A stretch of 64,000 bases of DNA from Phaseolus vulgaris (lineage: Eukaryota > Streptophyta > Magnoliopsida > Fabales > Fabaceae): NCBI RefSeq assembly GCF_000499845.2, contig NC_023758.2:480811-544810 (forward strand), read 5' to 3'. The notes under the pieces were generated by a model that saw nothing but the letters and a program-made list of their open reading frames with translations, had not been told where the DNA came from and searched no databases. The first letter of the stretch is position 1; each line of letters begins with the position of its first letter. The translations under genes were made by a program, and so were the position numbers. Positions 26,766-38,456 of this stretch are shown here, piece by piece.

Positions 26766-28814
26766 ATTTTACAATTAAGAATAGAAATTTGTGTTATGAA
26801 TAGTAGAGTTTAAAACATATTTTTGAATCTAGTAAATACCTTTTGAACTCTACCATTCGAAATACAAATTTGAAGTTTGGATAGAGTAATTCATAATAAC
26901 AATTTTGTATTTTAATTTTAACAATCCAAAATTAAAATTTGTATTTTAAAAATTTGAAATCCAAAATTAATTAGACAATTTTGATATTTTTAAAAAATAT
27001 GGGAGTGTTAGAATAAATTATGGAGGTGGAGCAAAAATTAACAGAGGAAATTACGAGAAGAATGTGAAGTAAAGTATAATAATATTATTTGAATATTGAG
27101 GGCACACAAAGATTAGTACAAGAATATTGTTGACCCTCCTTGGTAATTTAAGATTGTTTTTTCTTAAGACATGTATCTTAATTAGTAGTATATGATTTGA
27201 ACTTCATAATACCATTTTAAATATGAAATAAATTATATTAAAAGAGAAATACATTTTAATTGAATTATATGACAAATATTTATAAGAAAAAGAATTGAGA
27301 GGATAATACGATTTAAAACAAGTTCGCTAAAATTCAAGATAAATAAATTGACTTTGGTTAATAGATAAAAAGTTTTGTATTTTATAGATATTTATAGAAA
27401 AAATATTTATTATTAGCATTAATACAGGAGTTACTGTGTTTATATATTGACATTTTATATCATACCCTTTTATTTTAATAAATTAAAATAGTTCGTATTT
27501 TAATATTAGAAATTAAAAAATAGCCCATATAAGATTATTTGCCAACATGCCTCCCTTTAACGAACACAACATAAATATTCAATGTGGGCCTTGATGATGG
27601 GAGGTTGATATTTTTTTCCTTCTCACACTTCATAATTATTTTCTACCCCTTATACTATTATAATGCAATGCAAAATTAATATTACAAAATATTTATTAGA
27701 TTATATAATATTATTAGAAGGTACAATTTGAAATAATAAAAAGAAGTAATGGATTAGACATTCTAAAATATATGTGCATATTAAAATATTTTTAATACAC
27801 TTAGAATAACATTTTTACAAAACCTAAGAATTTTGAAACGATATATATTCTATTTTTTGACTATACAATTTGAAAATATTTTTTATAAAAATAAAATTCT
27901 AAATTAAATAATACAAAAGTATGTTTGGAATCATATAGTCCAAAACACTTCTCTTATCACTTTTTTTCTTTTTCTTCTTTTCACGGAGGCTAGCAATACT
28001 AAGATAAAGTAACTATTTGTTTTTTTCTTTTAAATGTTTATGCAGACATTAAAAATTATATTTATTAGTTAAGCATATATTTATTAGATAATAAAATATA
28101 AAACAAAAGAGTGGCATGTGACGCATGAAATTGACACATTGACCAGATAAAAATAAAACTTGTTCTTTACCTACCCATTCACTTTCCACTCAAGGAGAAG
28201 AAGCAAATTTTTTATTGACTTTCCCAGAAATTGGGTCACCTTTCATCAATTTTATTTTTTTTAAAAGCTCTTTATAATCAGAACAAAAATCATAATAATT
28301 TAAATAGTAAAAGATTTCATACTATATTATTCTCTATGATAAACTATTAATTTGTATAAAATGTCATTTTTAAAATGTATTTATTATAATTTTTAATTGA
28401 TTGATATTAATGTTTTGTTTGGATTAGGAGTGAATTTGAAATGATTTGCTTACGAGAAAAGTTAGATGAAAGTTAGATGAAAGTGAAGTTCTTTGTATTA
28501 AGGTGAATAGAATGAGAGTTAAATGTAAAGTTTATTAAAATTCATGAGTGATTTATTGAATGATTTTGAAATTGTATTTTTTTTAAAAATATTATAAATT
28601 TGACTTATATTTAACAATAGTTAAAAAAATAATTTAATTTATTTATTAATGAAGTTTGGAATTATTTTTTTTGGCATTGTTGTGTAAGAAATTACTTGGT
28701 AAAAAATGGTAATTATGTGAAAGTTTTTTATATTGTTGACTGTTCTTACAAACAAGGACCAAGAACACTCAAACAGGTTGACAAGACAAACTCCTTTCAC
28801 GGATCTTTCAATAT
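26766..28814. other. intergenic, AT-rich
   Basis: No gene is visible. At 27548-27640 CTCCCTTTAACGAACACAA and a following AATGTGGGCCTTGATG resemble 21630-21720 (CTCCTTTTAACGAACACAA ... CGATGTGGGACTTAGTG), pointing to a shared dispersed repeat. The remainder shows nothing I can name. Confidence 0.45.
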
Positions 28815-28996
28815 TGGGCTTCTCTAGGTATCTTCTTGGGCTGGACTCTCTCAGCAACTCCTTGGGCTGGATACTATTGGTTTCTTCTTGAGCTGGGCTC
28901 TCTCATCTATTCCTAAGGTTGGATGCTCTCGGCTTCAACTCGGGTTGGATGCTCTCGGCTTCTCCTCGGGTTGGATGCTCTCGGCTTCTCCTCCAC
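28815..28996. repeat. 26-bp minisatellite, about seven units
   Basis: Units built on GGTTGGATGCTCTCGGCTTCTCCTCG start at about 28838, 28864, 28890, 28916, 28942 and 28968. An older partial unit precedes them. The last three are almost identical; earlier ones have diverged (GGGCTGGACTCTCTCAGCAACTCCTT). Because 26 is not a multiple of three, open frames appear in all three forward frames; these are artefacts. Confidence 0.92.
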
Positions 28997-29687
28997 TCAG
29001 ATGGGTGGGTGTACCTGCAAGGCGATGCCAAAGTCAGAAATGGTTTTATGTTCATCAGACAGAAATTACTCTTTTCTACCTCTTGTGTTGACCTCCTATT
29101 TATACAATTTTCTTAATGCGCTTACACTTTACCTTTGGACTTCCTTTCTACACCGTTTTATTATTTACGCACCCCCTAACGCAGACTTTTATTTAATTAA
29201 GCCTTATTATAATAATAATATTTATATTTTTGTTTTATTCTTTTATACATAACCTTTTGGTTATGTCTTGTATCTAACTCTCGGCTTAACCTTTCGGTTT
29301 TAGCTTACCAGTACATTGACTAAAAATTGTTATTGATATAATTTTCAATATAATTATTGTAAAAATAAATAAGTTTATGTTTGCAAGTGAATCTATATAA
29401 AAAATATGGAATTGCTGATAAAAAAAAATAAAAATAAAAAAAAAATAAAAAAAATAAAAAAATATATATATATGGAAAGTGATTAAATATAATCAACTAT
29501 TTTTTATAAAAACTGTTATAGATAAATAGCATATGGCATATCCGCCATTTATTATTCTTGTTATGCTTTTGTGCAGATTCGATTCGATTCCATTAACATG
29601 CTATTGTTATTGAAATTGCGCACGTGACTCTTTCTGCTTTCTCTCTTTCATACCTACCTTTCTCTTCTTTCTCTGCATTCAGTTACA

Positions 29688-31869
29688 ATGACTGCTTCTT
29701 CAGATTGCATCTCCAGGTAGGTATCCATGGTTTTTTGTTTTTATAATACTCGGCAATTTCAATTTTCAGGGACACTGTGTTCTGCCTTTTCATTACACGC
29801 ATCTGCAATTACTCATAAAAGTTTTTTTGTTTTCTATGTCTCTGTATGTCAATGGCACGTTTCAGAAACCTAGCCTAGTATTTGGTTTTTGGATCACTCA
29901 TCATTATTCAAACTTCAATGGTGTTTCACATAGATTAATCGTTTCCTACAAATAAAAAAAAAATTATGAATGGATGGATGGATTTGTGGTTATTTTTTTT
30001 CTGGTTGAGATCAAGATCAATGGAGAACGAAGGGGAGAGGAGGAGATTGAATTTTGCATCCATATTAGATTTACTGTTAGATTTACCTTTCTCAACTTGA
30101 AAGTTAAAACAATTTTAACGGTTAATTTTGAGCCTTAGTAAAAAATTGAATGTTGGATGTTAGATACCTATTTCAGGTGAAAAGGTCACAGATTATTACA
30201 TGCAGTAGTAGGCATAGTGGTTTGCTAGAAGAATAACAGTAGTCACTTTTTATGCATATCCTATTGTATCTTAAGCTTTGTTGTCAAAGAAATATCCAAT
30301 AATCAGTTGTTGGATTGTCTATTGCATTGGTTTACATCATGCCTTTACTGCTATTGTGAATTAACATTCAATGCCCAGACCACTGAATGCATCGTGTATA
30401 ATATGTCGATTTCTTAGTCATTACAGTACTGTTTTCTTGTTTATAAATGAGATATGGTTTGTGTAGCAGTTTATGATTTTGAAACAGTAAGTTAATAGCA
30501 TGGTATTAAAGCCTCTATAATTTTGTCCTAGTTCCGAAACTCTATTTTTGTTATCTTGATTCTTCTAAATAGAAGTTAAGTTTCTAGAGAATGGAATGTA
30601 CATCTGTGTATTATCTATATTTTAAGTCAAAAGGACTCTTGCAGAAACATGTTAGATATACAAGCCAGTTATGCGCCATACCGAATAGCTTATGCTTTTT
30701 GGTGTAGTTGGTTACTAGGTATTTCTCATCGGTAGAAATTTTAGTATATGGGTATATCCTTAGCTGTACTTATCACTCCTTATTACCTTCTTGTTGTGCC
30801 AGCAGCCAGAGTTCTCTCACCAGACTTGCTCCTCTCGAAGCAGTGCTCTTTGATATAGATGGAACACTCTCTGATTCTGATCCTCTCCACTACCATGCCT
30901 TCCGTGAAATGCTTCTAGAGGTCATGTGTCTTTTCTTAGTAGAAAAGTTTTTTAAGTTCAACATATTGAAAAAATATATTCTTTTGTTTGCAATATTCCT
31001 TTCAGTCTTTACAAATCAGCATAACTAAGCCCATGATCTATAGCTATTAAAAAACTAACAAAATATTCTGTGGTTGTCAGATTGGTTTTAATGGTGGTGC
31101 TCCCATAACCGAGGAATTCTTTATTGAAACTGTTGCTGGCAAACACAATGATGATATAGCCTTGGCTCTCTTTCCTGATGATCTGCCACGAGGTTTAAAG
31201 TTTGTGGAAGATAAGGAAGCCATGTTCCGGAAGTAAGAAATGCTTGCTTTCTTTTACCTTCCTCCCTCCACCCTTCCCCATTTGGTCCATTTGAAGCTTT
31301 AGAAGATAATTCATAATTTTCTGATGAGTTGTACAGATTGGCAGCAGAGCAACTGAAGCCTTTGAATGGCCTTGATAAAGTGAGGAAATGGATTGAAAAT
31401 CGTGGGTTGAAGAGAGCTGCAGTTACCAATGCTCCAAGAGAAAATGCAGAGCTCATGATCTCCGTACTTGGCCTCTCAGATTTCTTTGAGGCTGTCATTA
31501 TTGGTGGTGAATGTGAACATGCCAAGCCTCATCCAGACCCCTACCTGAAAGGTCTTGAAGCTCTGAAGGCATCAAAGGATCACACATTTGTATTTGAGGT
31601 CTGCACTTTTGTAATGCCTTATTGAGGAACAATTTTTCTGGATATGCTCTTGACACATTATTTTATTTTATTTTTTGTCGTAGGATTCTTTTTCAGGGAT
31701 CAAAGCTGGAGTTGCAGCTGGGATGCCTGTCATTGGTTTGGCTACTCGAAATCCAGAAAATCTATTGATGGAAGCAAAACCTGCATTTCTGATTAAGGAT
31801 TATGATGATGCAAAATTGTGGGCTGCTTTGGAAGAACTAGACAAGGCTAGTAGCACTCTTTCAGTTTGA
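29688..31869 (+). CDS. SGPP: HAD-superfamily sugar-phosphate phosphatase, first tandem copy
   Basis: Resembles the plant SGPP enzyme, a broad-range sugar-phosphate phosphatase of the haloacid-dehalogenase superfamily. Five exons: 29688-29716, 30806-30920, 31081-31232, 31337-31598 and 31684-31869, giving 247 residues. Motif I is FDIDGT, with the nucleophile Asp26 and acid Asp28. A small cap domain follows (ITEEFFIETVAGKH). Motif II is RAAVTNAP, the conserved Lys is in KPHPDPYL, and motif IV is FEDSFSGIKAG. Exon 1 encodes only nine residues plus part of a tenth. Exon 2 has a tandem acceptor (CAGCAG at 30800-30805), so one-Ser variants are possible. A paralogue with the same exon phases follows at 34280. 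Confidence 0.9.
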
Positions 31870-33480
31870 ATTACTAGTGCAACTCGCAGAATTTCTTGAC
31901 AAGAACCTGTAGGGGTATTAAATTCATAATTCATAGGTTCGCCTGCATAATATTGTTGTAGGTGGCCACATTATAATACAAGTCCATTATTAGTGTTTGC
32001 AGCAACAAATCTTTCTTGTAATAATTTCATTGCTAGCTATGAACTCGTGGGTCAAGCCAAGGAAAGTGCAATGTGCGCAAGTGTATCCTCAAATAATTCA
32101 TAATTTACATAAAGTAACAAGACTGAATATTTAATTTTTAAGTCTCTTATTAAGTCTGAGTATTTTAAAGTAAGTTTTTATTAAAAAAAAAGTTTATCCT
32201 GTTAAAAATATATTTTAATTGATTTTTGTAGTGTAATTTGCTGTTAACCGGATAGTAGATGTTATTTTGCGTATTATTATTAATTACGTCTTCACGTGTA
32301 AAATAAAATTATCATATTTAAATTTGATATTCTTTATAAATTTGAATGTTTTTAATTTAATTTCTATTAAATGGTGTGTCATAAACCAATTTAGTCTTTG
32401 AAATTGTAATTAACAACCAAATTAGTCTTTAAAATAAATGAAATGGTAAAATAGTACTTAAAATTATAATCATCAATCAATTTTATTTTTAACATTATCA
32501 TAATAAACAAATTGATAGACAACTATAAAAAATTAATTACACGTAAGCCTTTTTCTAGTTCCCTAACTAAATATAAACATACATATAGAGATAAAAAAAA
32601 GTAGAATAAAAATCTATAAGCACAGATCAATTTGTTATATTACTATTATTTTATAACTAAATTGATTGATAGTTTATAATCTTAGGAATATTTTTTATTT
32701 TAGAAATGGATTTGATTGCTCATTCTTATTTGAAAGATTAAAACTTTATTGATGATAAATAATCTCAAGAAAAAAATTGTTATTTATTTGACTTCAGATA
32801 ACAATTTCACCGACACAGTTTGAAGAATTATTTTTTAAGACAAAATAAATTAAGTGATCTATCTGCCTTTTGAAAACGTTAAACAACATAATACACTGTT
32901 ACCTGTGACAGTCTTTTGCAGAGTGAACATTGTCATTGATTTTATAATACACTGTTACCTAACAGTCTTTTGCAGAGTGAACATTGTCATTGATTTTATT
33001 TTTCTGCACAAGTCCAGAGTTTTTTTATATATTCTCGATTTTAAAATTTAGAAGATTTTCTTATCATTTAAGTTTGGTATGAGTTTTTGATATTTTATAT
33101 CTTGATAATAGAGATTCAAAATTTATTTACCTTTGTTTATGGATCTTTGATATCCAGAAAATCATTTATACTGTGTAGCTAAATTTTTAGACTAAAATTT
33201 GAAAATGACATATTAATTCTGAATTTATATATTGGAATTTTGTGATTTAACGTACCAATACAATGAAAAGGTAAAAATTTTAAATAAAAAAGATAAAAGG
33301 AAGGTTCACGTTTTTCACGTTATTATATTGAGTGAAGATCTGATATGGTACGGGAGAATCAGCATCTTCAGATTCCCTTGCTTCCCTAACCACGTTTCCC
33401 CTGTGGTAAAATTTTGTCCATCTACAAAAATTCACCTTCTCTGCATTAAAACATATCTCAGACAAATATTCACCAAGGCT
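31870..33480. other. spacer between the two SGPP genes
   Basis: Contains the 3' end of the first SGPP gene, then AT-rich sequence. The only structure seen is a tandem duplication at 32888-32997. Confidence 0.5.
32888..32997. repeat. tandem duplication of a 55-bp segment
   Basis: ATAATACACTGTTACCT, TGACAGTCTTTTGCAGAGTG and AACATTGTCATTGATTTT appear twice in a row (32888-32943 and 32944-32997). The units differ only by a 2-bp indel, so this is a recent event. Confidence 0.95.
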
Positions 33481-33513
33481 TCTTCTGAGCTTTGCCTCCC
33501 AAGGTGCTTCCTT
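33479..33513 (+). pseudogene. exon 1 remnant of the second SGPP copy, start codon lost
   Basis: GGCTTCTTCTGAGCTTTGCCTCCCAAGGT aligns with exon 1 plus donor of copy 1 (ATGACTGCTTCTTCAGATTGCATCTCCAGGT), but the three bases aligned with ATG read ACC. A frame is open upstream without any ATG. It may survive as a 5' UTR exon. Confidence 0.6.
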
Positions 33514-34279
33514 CCATCACTTACAACGTAGTTGATGTTGTTCTAGCTGCTAGGATCCCTTTTCGAATTTCAAGGACATTGCTGTTTTCTTCATCCTATT
33601 ATATCATGTATGAACGTTTTAATGCATGTTGCTACTGCCCATTATTCAGAAACCTTATTTGTGTGCTGTTCGTTGAACATTGCTCTTGTATAAAAAAATT
33701 TCTAACACCGTAGCTTATGCTCCTTTCTTATTGTATGGATGCATCACTACCCTCACCCGTTTTGTTTTCAAGCAAAATTGTGAAATTTTATTTTATTTTA
33801 TGTTGTGGTTGAGATTAAAATCATGTTGAACAAGGGAAGATGAAGTCAAATTCTTTCTCGTCATTTTCACATTGCTGTCTTCTAGTTTAACTGGACAGCT
33901 CTGCAGAGGGACCAGCATACTTGTAGTGAGATGTGCTCTGCAACAAAAGATATAAATCTATCATGTGCTTCACCCATTAGTTTAAGCTTTTGAATATTGG
34001 AGCTATTATAACCATTTGGTTTAATGCTGGATCTTGTTAAGCTAAGTTTCAGAATAAGGTGGGTCTGCAATATATTGTCTATGTTTTAAGTCAAAAGGGA
34101 TCAAGCATGAGGGGCCATGTCAAATATATAAACCATTCAGGTGGCTGTATGCAACAGTATAAACTTTGGAATAGTTAATTTGTGGCTTGCTTTGTGATAG
34201 AAAAGAAAATTTAGCATATAGCCTATTCCTGATCATTAGCTGAATTTATCTCTCATTACCTTCATGTTGAGCCAGCAGC

Positions 34280-35363
34280 ATGAGTTCTCTCACCGGACTT
34301 GCTCCACTTGAAGCTGTGCTCTTTGATGTAGATGGAACACTCTGTGATTCTGATCCACTCCACTATGATGCTTTGCGTGAAATGCTCCTAAAGGTACTGT
34401 TTCTTTTCTTAGTATAAAAGTCTTGATGGAAAACATTTAGAAATGATTTAGTTATTTTGTTGCAATATTCCTTTTGTGGTATTTGCAAATCACCATCACC
34501 AAGCACATTATCAATAGCTATTAGTAAACTAACACGAACCTTGGTGGCTGTCAGATTGGTTTTAATGGAGGTGTTCCTATAACGGAGGAATTTTTTATTG
34601 AAAATTTTTCTGGCAAGAACAACGTTGATACTGCCTTAGTTGCCTTTCCTGGTGATCTGGAAAAAGGTTTGAAGCTTTTAGAAGATAAGGAAGTCACGTT
34701 CCGGAGGTAAACCCTGCTCTCTTCTCTCTCTATATATATATATATCTATGTATCTACCCTTCCTCCATGTGGTTCATTTGAGGCTTCAGAAGATGATTCT
34801 GTGATGGACTATGTAGATTGGCGGAGGAGAAACTGAAGCCTGTGAAAGGCCTTGATAAATTGACGTCATGGGTTGAAAACCATGGTCTGAAGAGAGCTGC
34901 AGTTACCAATTCCTCAAGAGTAAATGCAGAACTCATGATCTCAAAACTTGGCCTCTCGGACTTCTTTGATGTTCTTATTATTGGTGATGAATGTGAACGT
35001 GGTAAACCTTATCCCGACCCCTACTTGAAAGCTCTTGAAGTTCTGAAGGCATCGAAGGATCATGCATTTGTATTTGAGGTCTGCATTTTTGTGATGTCTG
35101 AGTGAAGAAAAACTTGTTCTAGACCTGATTTTGACATACTTTCTATTTTTCTGTAATAGGATTCTTTTTCAGGGATTACAGCTGGAGTGGCAGCTGAGAT
35201 GCCGGTTATTGGCATAGCTACACGAAACCCAGAGGATTTACTGATGAAAGCAAAGCCTGCCTTTCTGATTAAGGATTATGAGGATCCAAAATTGTGGGCA
35301 GCTTTAGAAGAACTTGACAAGCCTGGTGCCGATAAGTTGGAATTTCTGGATAAAAACATTTAG
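34280..35363 (+). CDS. SGPP: HAD-superfamily sugar-phosphate phosphatase, second tandem copy
   Basis: Tandem paralogue of the gene at 29688. Four coding exons: 34280-34393, 34555-34706, 34817-35078 and 35160-35363, giving 243 residues. Catalytic motifs are kept: FDVDGT with Asp16 and Asp18, RAAVTNSS, KPYPDPYL and FEDSFSGITAG. Exon lengths of 152 and 262 match the first copy exactly. The region matching exon 1 of copy 1 (about 33479-33512) lacks the ATG, while exon 2 here has ATGAGT where copy 1 has CAGAGT. The start is therefore placed at 34280. The C-terminus is six residues longer (LEFLDKNI end). Intron sequences are still alignable with copy 1. Function is likely retained; a longer non-ATG leader cannot be excluded. 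Confidence 0.85.
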
Positions 35364-35757
35364 CATAGGAGTTTGATTGGCCAAATTCTGATGAGTCTTC
35401 ATGTCAGAAAAAATAAAAGGCCATTACAATTTATGTACGGGACGGTTATGTTTTGTATGTGACAGTAAACAGTTGTTTCCTTCCACAATGAAAGCACATG
35501 CAGAGCAGTTTGACAATAATATGGTGCACGATTCATGCGTATATTTAATTGATAGTATGTGTGGCAGTTTATAGGAGAGTTGGTGTATGTTTGAGAGAGA
35601 AATGCTTTTTGTTAGAGTCTTGAATGCCTGACTTTTTACGTCAAACTATCCTATAGCAGAATCCTATTACGAGGATAAGGCTACAAATATTTTACATTCT
35701 CCAAATTCTATGATAGTGGAAGAATGGTGCACTATCCAGATAACAGAAGAAAATCTC

Positions 35758-37914
35758 TTAAAGACGCGTATGCAATTTATCGTCTGAGAAGAAAATATGA
35801 ACTGTTCCCTTCACCAATATCCAACTACATCCGGGTGCCTTCTTCACACCCTTCAACCTCATTTCTTCTCTTAATCTCATCTCCTCGATATGCCTATCAT
35901 TTGCGGCATATATGTTACAAAGGGCCACGTGACCAGGTGCGTTTAAAGGATCCAATTCAAACAGTCTTTTGGCTGCACGCGTAGCAACATCTGTATCACC
36001 TTTACTCAACCCACACACTCCAATCAGAGCACCCCAAACGGCATGATTTGGTTTGACAGGAAGCTTCAAAACAAACTCCTCTGCTTCCTTCACCTTTCCT
36101 GCTCGACCCAGAAGATTGATAATACTGATGCAATGCTCCATGCTAGGTTGAATAGCATAAGCATTAACCATAGTAATAAAAAACTCCCACCCTTTATCAA
36201 CAAGACCCGCATGAGCACATGCTGTCAGGACACCCAGGAATGTAAGGTCATCTGGGTAAATTCCAAATTCAAGCATAGCTTCGTACACTTTTAAAGCTTC
36301 GCTGGCCCTCCCATGATCTGAAAGACCCATAATCATGGAGTTCCAAGATATTTTGTCCCGGCAAGTCATGTTAGAGAATACCCTATATGCATCATCTATC
36401 TCCCCACATTTTGCATACATTGAAATTAGAGAGTTCTCAAGAATCAAATCATCTTCAGACGCAGTCTTGAACTGCATACCATGTAATTGCCGCCCCTGAT
36501 CTAGATATGCAACTGAACCCATCGCTCCGAATAGAACAGCATATGTAGAACTCATAGGAGAAACACCATGATCCATCATCTCGGCAAATAAGCAGAAGGC
36601 TTCAGCAATGAGCTCATTCTGCACATACCCATAAATCATCTCAGTCCACGCAATGGAATCCCGATCAGGCATGTCATTAAACAATTTCCAAGCCTCGAGT
36701 ACTTGGCCAGCGCTAAGATAGCCAGCGATCATGCAAGTTGATGCAACCTTATTCCGAATGGGTACCATGTCAAACAACTCTTGAGCTCTTGCCAACTGAC
36801 CGGCCCGAACATAACCATTTATCATGGAATTGAAACACTGATCATCACAGTCTTTCAGATTACCTTCAAACACATTGCGAGCAGAATCCATAATACCAAA
36901 CCCAGCGTACATCCTAACAAGACCTCTATGCAACCTACCATCATAATCATCAATCCGCCAGCTGTTAACAATCAGCTGAGCATGTACCTGCTTGCCAAGG
37001 CAACAAAAACCCAAACCACCACAAGCATAAACAAGAGAAACAAAGGTCTCTCCGTTGGGTTCCGCATTGGAAACTCTCACCATCTCAATAAAAAGTAGCA
37101 ATGCCTTTTCATACAAGCCATTCCAAGCAAACCCACCAATCATAGCAGTCCAAGAAACAATATTTTTCTCCGGCATAGCCCGAAAGAAACAACAAGCACC
37201 TTCAACATCCCCCTCACGGCAATAGCCAGATACCATGCTAGTCCAAGTAATCACATTCCTAAACTCCATCTTTTGAAACAGTTCTCTAGCCTCGCTCATT
37301 CTACCACTCTCAGCATACCCCGCAATCATAGCATTCCACGAAACCACATTCTTGCAAGGAATCTCCTCAAAAACCACCCTCGCATTCTCCAAATCCCCAC
37401 TCCTAAGCAACGCCACCACCATCGCGTTCCACGAAACAACATTCCTCTCAGGCATTATCTCAAACACCTTCCTCGCATCTTCGATCCTCCCGGCGTCCGA
37501 AAACCCACAAATCATGGCAGTCCATGAAACAACGTTCTTCTCCGGCATGGTTTCGAAGAACCGGGAAGCCTCGTCGAGCATGCCGGAGCGGAGGTACGCT
37601 GTCAACATGGCATTGAAAGTGACGAGGTTTCTGTGAGGCATTATGTCGAACAGTGTGCGAGCTTCCTCGACGTAACCGTAGCGGGAGAAGTTGGAGAGCA
37701 GCGACGTCCAGCGAACCACGCGTGCATGAAGGTCACCTCCGGAGGAACTTTGAAGAAGGTTTCGCGCTTGGTGGTGGCAGCCATTGGATAGGTAGTGAAG
37801 AAGCAGAGGCTCGTCGCATTCGCAGTGGGAATGATCGGTGCCATAGACATGACGCACACTGCGAAATGAACGTGTCAAAAACCGCACCAAGATTGATGAA
37901 CGGTGACGCTGCAT
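35758..37914 (-). CDS. PLS-class pentatricopeptide repeat protein, E-type, organellar
   Basis: Intronless frame of 718 codons from the ATG at 37914. It is an RNA-binding PPR protein of the PLS group, whose members specify C-to-U editing sites in mitochondria or plastids. The N-terminus (MQRHRSSILVRFLTRSFRSVRH) is Arg/Ser-rich and lacks acids, as in a mitochondrial presequence. From about residue 67, 31-35-residue repeats follow one another (LVTFNAMLTAYLRSGMLDEA, NVVSWTAMICGFSDAGRIEDA, NVVSWNAMVVALLRSGDLENA and so on), then L2/S2 motifs (EALKVYEAMLEFGIYPDDLTF). The C-terminal E motifs run GRAGKVKEAEEFVLKLPVKPNHAVWGAL to APGCSWILVKG. There is no DYW deaminase domain, so a partner would have to supply it. 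It resembles Arabidopsis At1g32415, which, as I recall, also neighbours the VPS55 gene. Divergent from the next gene. Confidence 0.93.
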   Translation of the reverse strand: MQRHRSSILVRFLTRSFRSVRHVYGTDHSHCECDEPLLLHYLSNGCHHQARNLLQSSSGGDLHARVVRWTSLLSNFSRYGYVEEARTLFDIMPHRNLVTFNAMLTAYLRSGMLDEASRFFETMPEKNVVSWTAMICGFSDAGRIEDARKVFEIMPERNVVSWNAMVVALLRSGDLENARVVFEEIPCKNVVSWNAMIAGYAESGRMSEARELFQKMEFRNVITWTSMVSGYCREGDVEGACCFFRAMPEKNIVSWTAMIGGFAWNGLYEKALLLFIEMVRVSNAEPNGETFVSLVYACGGLGFCCLGKQVHAQLIVNSWRIDDYDGRLHRGLVRMYAGFGIMDSARNVFEGNLKDCDDQCFNSMINGYVRAGQLARAQELFDMVPIRNKVASTCMIAGYLSAGQVLEAWKLFNDMPDRDSIAWTEMIYGYVQNELIAEAFCLFAEMMDHGVSPMSSTYAVLFGAMGSVAYLDQGRQLHGMQFKTASEDDLILENSLISMYAKCGEIDDAYRVFSNMTCRDKISWNSMIMGLSDHGRASEALKVYEAMLEFGIYPDDLTFLGVLTACAHAGLVDKGWEFFITMVNAYAIQPSMEHCISIINLLGRAGKVKEAEEFVLKLPVKPNHAVWGALIGVCGLSKGDTDVATRAAKRLFELDPLNAPGHVALCNIYAANDRHIEEMRLREEMRLKGVKKAPGCSWILVKGTVHIFFSDDKLHTRL

Positions 37915-38456
37915 GACCCACAAACCATTGGGTCTTTCTTTTTATACACAACTCTGTCAAAACAAATCTCTTTCTTCTCCAATCAACATAACAAACCAGG
38001 ATCTTCAAAACTCTCCACAAGCTCAGTGAATCAGATAAAAACAACACATGAGCTTAAAACTTATCACTAATTGATCAACCGCTATAAAATTTGCTTCAAC
38101 ATAATCATGTTTAAATGTTAAATATCTAATTATGTAGAGAGAAACAAATAGTCTTATATTTTAGGATGAAAATATCAAATAATATTTTTAAGATTACGTA
38201 AGCAGCTAACAAGAAAAAAAACGAAAGGAGAATGAAGTAATATGAATGAGGTAAAAAGAAATGGTAGTGAAATGAAGTTATATCGGACACCGTATGAAAT
38301 ATAGGACATTAAAGTGTTTAATTTAAAAAATATTTATTAAATTTTTAATAATTTTAGTACAATTTTAATTGAAAAAATATATTTTAAAGATTTTGAGGCA
38401 TAACTTAGTATATCATAGGAAAAGAGGAGAAAGAGAACCTTAGCCAAAAAGAAAGC

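Noticed and set aside
28888..29252. Overlapping open frames of 65-109 codons in all three forward frames
   Set aside because: Produced by the 26-bp minisatellite; no protein family is recognised and no start context or splice structure supports a gene.
33232..33531. 99-codon frame as an N-terminal extension of the second SGPP gene
   Set aside because: It has no ATG in frame and runs through the exon 1 remnant to a stop; only its last bases resemble SGPP exon 1.
36043..37916. Several forward-strand open frames of 80-105 codons opposite the PPR gene
   Set aside because: Antisense shadows of a long, GC-richer coding frame; no domain is recognisable in them.
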